Below, piece after piece: positions 60,621 through 64,000 of a stretch of 64,000 nt of DNA. The stretch covers positions 494,501 to 558,500 of the forward strand of contig NZ_CP118955.1 in the NCBI RefSeq assembly GCF_029023785.1, written 5' to 3'. The notes beneath the pieces were generated by a model, which saw only the letters and a list, made by a program, of their open reading frames with translations, did no database searches and was not told where the DNA came from. Position 1 is the stretch's first letter, and each line of letters starts with the position of its first letter. The DNA is from Enterococcus faecium (GTDB taxonomy: Bacteria; Bacillota; Bacilli; Lactobacillales; Enterococcaceae). Both the position numbers and the translations under genes were made by a program.

Positions 60621-60752
60621 CAAAAAGATATGAAACTAATCAGATAGGTAAGAAATATCTTAAGTTGTAATAAAGAGATACAATAACCCTTAATCAACAA
60701 TTACTAAAGAGCTTAAAAAAATACGTGAATCATTTAGAAAAAAATCAATTAT

Positions 60753-60790
60753 CTTCAATTATAGTAAATGAACTTAACTTCATAGCTGAA
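60753..60790. repeat. Right copy of the 38-bp direct repeat
   Basis: 36 of 38 bases as in 50022-50059, same orientation. It encodes SIIVNELNFIAE in one frame, followed by stop. The interval to the left copy contains the whole pilus locus. Confidence 0.75.
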
Positions 60791-60961
60791 ACAGAATAAC
60801 TTGAATCCTCAAATAACTTCTCTATCTGCTGTTTTGGTTACGATATTGGCTACGTTCCCGATGATAATATCTGCTGCTATATACTGTCAGTCTATAGTAA
60901 TTTGTTAAATGAAATATCTATACAAAGCTTATTCCTTTACTCTGATTCCCAAAAGAGTCAT

Positions 60962-60983
60962 TGGAAGGGTCTGTGGGGTAATA
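60962..60983. repeat. Right attachment-like site
   Basis: Exact copy of 46442-46463. It would encode the last sufB residues if joined to the gene. It is followed by a terminator at 60996. Distance between the two copies is 14520 bases. Confidence 0.82.
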
Positions 60984-60995
60984 CTTAAATAAAGT

Positions 60996-61034
60996 CTAGG
61001 AACCTTGATGTTATCAGGTTCCTAGCCTTTTTAT
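60996..61034 (+). terminator. Terminator behind right attachment-like site
   Basis: CTAGGAACCTTGAT / ATCAGGTTCCTAG then CCTTTTTAT. It probably ended sufB transcription before the island arrived. The following gap 61035-61264 has no recognised gene. Confidence 0.85.
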
Positions 61035-61264
61035 AATAAAATGAAGCGAAAATAATTTCTTTTAAAGAGCCAAGATTATCAGCTATATAAGAGTGAATTT
61101 GATGCAAAAAACAGAGCCGAAACAGTCTTGGTGTTCGTAGCTCTGCTTATATGTTTCGAATTTAAGACAAAGGGTTGGCAAAAGATGTTGATAAGGAAGA
61201 TAAGATAACTGTGTTATATAAACTAGGTAACTAACTGTAACAAGCTAATTTTAAGAGATTCTTA

Positions 61265-61549
61265 TTAGAAGACGTTTAGGAATATAACTAAGAAAATGAT
61301 TATACAGGTAATTGTCATTTCAATAATGTTTTCTAATTTTCGCGTCTTTGTTTTAAGAAAAAGGCCAGAATCAGTTGAAAAAAAGTTGGTACGATAGTGA
61401 AGAGGGGCAAAATTTCCTACTAATATTCCCACTAACAAGAGATAAAATGGCCAGTTTGGTGTGATTCCTCTATAAAAAATGCCCATGCTACCGAAATCCC
61501 ATAGATTAACAACTGAACAATTTTTACAATGAAAAAATTTTTTTGCCAT
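61265..61549 (-). CDS. Small putative membrane protein, unknown
   Basis: 94 residues: FFHCKNC (a two-Cys knuckle) near the N-terminus, then two hydrophobic stretches (WPFYLLLVGILVGNF and TITCIIIFLVIFLNVF at the end). AGGAGGAAGAG precedes the start on the minus strand. It is not recognised, and could be a truncated relic, since it lies between attachment-like sequences. Confidence 0.45.
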   Translation of the reverse strand: MAKKFFHCKNCSVVNLWDFGSMGIFYRGITPNWPFYLLLVGILVGNFAPLHYRTNFFSTDSGLFLKTKTRKLENIIEMTITCIIIFLVIFLNVF

Positions 61550-61863
61550 TACTCAAAGTCTCTTCCTCCTTGTATCGTTTATTTGTTTCATTTTATCATT
61601 ATGATAGGCGCTTGAACAATCCATTTTGTATTTTATTGAGTACTCTTGGATAAACTACCAGCGATTATCATATTTATTTATGTTACTGTAAGCCATCATA
61701 TAAAAGTAAATGAGCAGATCATAGAAATATAAAAAAGAACTAAAATTGATCTAAATTATGTGCAGCTTGACTACGTACCAATCTATATTACTTACTAGAT
61801 TGGTCGTTAATCTATTCGGATCGAATGAGCAAAATATTTTTGTGAATGTCCATCCTTGATTAT

Positions 61864-61903
61864 GATTCCAAAAAGAATCATTGGGAGGCTGTGGCGTAAA
61901 TAT
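61864..61903. repeat. Degenerate third attachment-like copy
   Basis: Reads GATTCCAAAAAGAATCATTGG...CTGTGGCGTAA; the copy at 60944-60983 reads GATTCCCAAAAGAGTCATTGG...CTGTGGGGTAA. The shared part begins 18 bases left of the 22-base core, so the right ends of two elements may lie in tandem. The rest of 61550-62048 shows no gene. Confidence 0.55.
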
Positions 61904-62048
61904 TATACTATAAGCCAGAAATACCTATCATTCTGAACTTTTTTATTTAGGAACTTTCATCTCAAGGCTTTTTCAATTAATTTGTACCCCTGTTTTTTGG
62001 ATAAGATCATGTGCATTGATTTTTTCTATCTCTACGTTCATCTCCTAC

Positions 62049-62714
62049 TTAATGCCTATCTGGCTCCTGAGGGCTTCTTTTTAAGGCATCGTCATAGTCT
62101 TTGCTGAGAAGTTCTTGGTAATCTGAGGGAATGGCTTCCCAAGTGAGCAGGCGAACGTTCATGACGTGTTTTCCTTTGTGTTTGATTACAGCATGGTTTT
62201 TCTCTTTTTCTACCTCTCCAGCGTGAAAAGACAGCCATGTACCATGGCCAAAGATATCATTACATACCCAATGTTCGATGGAATTGTCCACGTATCCTAC
62301 AGGGAGTGTGGTATAGCCGATTTGTGGTTTCAAAAAAGGATTGAATCGATCAATCGTTTCATTTTTGTATTGATAATTGATAAGAAAAAGATAGACCAAA
62401 CAAAAGACGAGCAGAAAGAAAGATAGTGTCTTTTTGAGTGAGAAGGGTTGTTTTGATGAATAAGATTTCTTGATAACAAGAGGTTCGTCTGGCAATGTTG
62501 GTTCTATTGATTCGGTAGCTGATTCAATAGAAGGAAAATCAATCGGCAGACCTAAAGTCTGATGTAAAAGTGACAGCATTTCAAGGTCTGGCATTGTACG
62601 AGAATTTTCCCAACTAGAAATCGTTTTATCGGAAACACCAATTTTTTCGCCTAATTCTTTTTGCGTAAGCTTACAATTTCTGCGGTAAGTTCGTATTTTT
62701 TCTCCGATGTTCAT
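62049..62714 (-). CDS. Xre regulator with membrane helix
   Basis: 221 residues. The N-terminal HTH reads YRRNCKLTQKELGEKIGVSDKTISSWENSRT; a membrane helix lies at about 92-112 (FFLLVFCLVYLFLINY); the C-terminal domain is extracellular or sensory and not recognised. GGAGAAGAAG precedes the start. Divergent from a membrane protein gene, so it may regulate it in response to an envelope signal. Confidence 0.8.
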   Translation of the reverse strand: MNIGEKIRTYRRNCKLTQKELGEKIGVSDKTISSWENSRTMPDLEMLSLLHQTLGLPIDFPSIESATESIEPTLPDEPLVIKKSYSSKQPFSLKKTLSFFLLVFCLVYLFLINYQYKNETIDRFNPFLKPQIGYTTLPVGYVDNSIEHWVCNDIFGHGTWLSFHAGEVEKEKNHAVIKHKGKHVMNVRLLTWEAIPSDYQELLSKDYDDALKRSPQEPDRH

Positions 62715-62839
62715 CTTCTTCTCCTTTCGATTCTACAGTATATAGATTTATTCTACATGACCTATACACTTGATAGATACGTTTTTTTGATGAAAAACGG
62801 TATGATTTTATCAAAGAATCATTTAAGTAAGGGAGAGTG

Positions 62840-64000
62840 GTGATAATCAAAAAAAGTTCACAGTTTTACTCACAATCATAGTGACCGGTATCATGAGTGG
62901 TTTTGCCTTGGTTAGTATAAATAAACAGGTACTCTATCGGACAAATGAATTTTTCCATCAAACAGATACTTATACTCCGATTCGATTGCCACAACATTTT
63001 ATTGGGCAAGAAGAATATGAGCAGCTAATCATGGTATTTGAAAATGTCTCATCAGAAACTGAGCTTTCTTATATGAAAAAAACAGTAAATGAATCCAATG
63101 AAGTAGATACATCTTGGAACTTCAAGATACAGCCAAAGCTTGAAATGACATTGTATTATCAAGGGGATGTCAAATCTTCTCACGAGAAGGTACCTATTCT
63201 AATACCTCCTTTCGCGTAACGTCCATTGAAGAATCGATCAAAATAAAAGATTTTGAAGGTGAATTTTTCTTGATGACGAGAGAAAAAGAAGCCTATGAAC
63301 GGTTCATTTCACTATTTGTGGAACGATTCAATCAAGCATTTCACACTGATTATGCCACTAATATTTTTGAAGACTTTGAAAATAGCTATTCGTATTCGGT
63401 TATTTCAAGTACAGACGTATATAATTATCGAGTGTATTTAACTATTGGATTGATTCTTTTATTCCTTTTGTTATCATCCTTTTTCTTATTGATGAATAAA
63501 GAAATCAGTTTATTGTTGAATAATGGCTTTTCATTACATCAAGTATTGTGGTGTTTATTGGGGAAAAAGAAAATCATTATTACATTCATAATTGCAGGAA
63601 TCATTGGTGGTTTTATTTTTATGTATTATAAGGAGCAATTTCTTTATTTGTTCCAGATGTACGTTTTCTTGTTCAGCGGAATATATGGTATCTCTCTGAT
63701 TTCTCTTCTATTAGTTGAAAAAATCGTTTCATTAAGAGAAGCGTTCAACTATATCCAATACATTCTTTTTACATTTTGGTTGTTATTTTCTCTTCTTTTG
63801 ACCGTTGCCAATGTCGAATTAGCAACTATCGTTTTTTCTTCTTCACAGTTAGCTGTTTCCCATTAACCGCCAAAAGAAATTGCTGGTGAAGACTATCATG
63901 TGTTTTATCCAGTAACCATCGGGAAAAACCATGTGGATTTTATTTATTCCAATCGTTTTGCATCAGCAGCAGATCAGGAATTATATGAAACTTTGAATAA
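62840..64000 (+). pseudogene. Frameshifted integral membrane protein (DUF1430/bacteriocin-associated-like)
   Basis: GTG 62840 starts VIIKK, then the frame breaks in a run of A; the next frame reads FTVLLTIIVTGIMSGFALV..., breaks again near 63200 and continues in the frame from VTSIEESIKIKDFEGEFF through DYATNIFEDFENSYSYS and about four helices to a TAA at 63864-63866, after which the same frame remains open (PPKEIAGEDYHVFYPV...) to the window end. An N-terminal helix, extracellular part and later helices fit permease-like proteins associated with bacteriocin immunity. Non-functional as read; true end off-window. Confidence 0.5.

Noticed and set aside
61770..61810. Hairpin ACCAATCT...AGATTGGT as a possible attachment site or terminator
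   Set aside because: Isolated, no T run and no second copy.
61980..62045. Short minus-strand frame encoding MNVEIEKINAHDLIQ
   Set aside because: Only about 22 codons with poor spacing to a ribosome site; cannot be supported as a gene.

Overview
The window looks like a chromosome segment of a low-GC Gram-positive ovococcus, most likely Enterococcus faecium or a close relative. The reasons are AT-rich DNA with strong AGGAGG ribosome sites, an EbpR/EbpABC/SrtC-type pilus locus, LPXTG surface proteins with class C sortases, a methionine T-box ahead of metNIQ, and a sufCDSUB operon. Species assignment is inference from protein character only.

Region 1 (1-9.5 kb): the 3' end of a sortase C gene from a pilus cluster outside the window; a BceRS-type two-component system; a GlcU-type sugar transporter with a cre-like site; an APC permease; a convergent xpaC/telA pair; and a housekeeping run of a Nudix ADP-ribose pyrophosphatase, a small membrane protein, mtnN and a nicotinamidase-like hydrolase. 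Region 2 (9.5-16.5 kb): a 1092-residue LPXTG protein with a pectate-lyase-9-like beta-helix, a PepO-type M13 endopeptidase and a C39-like putative cysteine peptidase. Region 3 (16.5-33.5 kb): prs, a cysteine desulfurase with its DUF1831 partner, an MFS pump, a phosphoesterase, mnmA, an ArcD/ArcT-like pair, a divergent MFS pump/TetR pair with an operator sitting in the pump promoter, DUF1033/topB, a GtrB-like glycosyltransferase, ogt and a YeiH-type transporter. Region 4 (33.5-46.5 kb): a TDT transporter with divergent LysR regulator, rodA with an ArsC-like and a GcvH-like gene, T-box/metNIQ, and sufCDSUB.

Region 5 (46.44-61.9 kb) is an island at the 3' end of sufB. The last 22 bases around the sufB stop codon recur exactly at 60962-60983, and a degenerate third copy lies near 61.88 kb. 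Next to the left copy is an integrase C-terminal remnant. Inside are decayed genes: a lipoprotein, an AAA ATPase, a D12-class DNA adenine methylase and a hemolysin III gene. Among them sits an intact pilus locus: a divergent Mga-like regulator (ebpR), ebpA, ebpB, ebpC and srtC. Two relics found left of the pilus locus (a lipoprotein C-terminus and a 38-bp tail) recur to its right, which suggests successive insertions at one site. Region 6 (61.9-64 kb) holds an Xre regulator and a frameshifted membrane-protein gene running off the end.

A family of imperfectly palindromic ~120-bp units, bounded by AGGTTGTGA-type ends, lies at 3' ends of genes at 13.1, 20.9, 21.7, 30.5 and 33.6 kb, singly or in tandem. 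No tRNA, rRNA, CRISPR array or complete insertion sequence was recognised.
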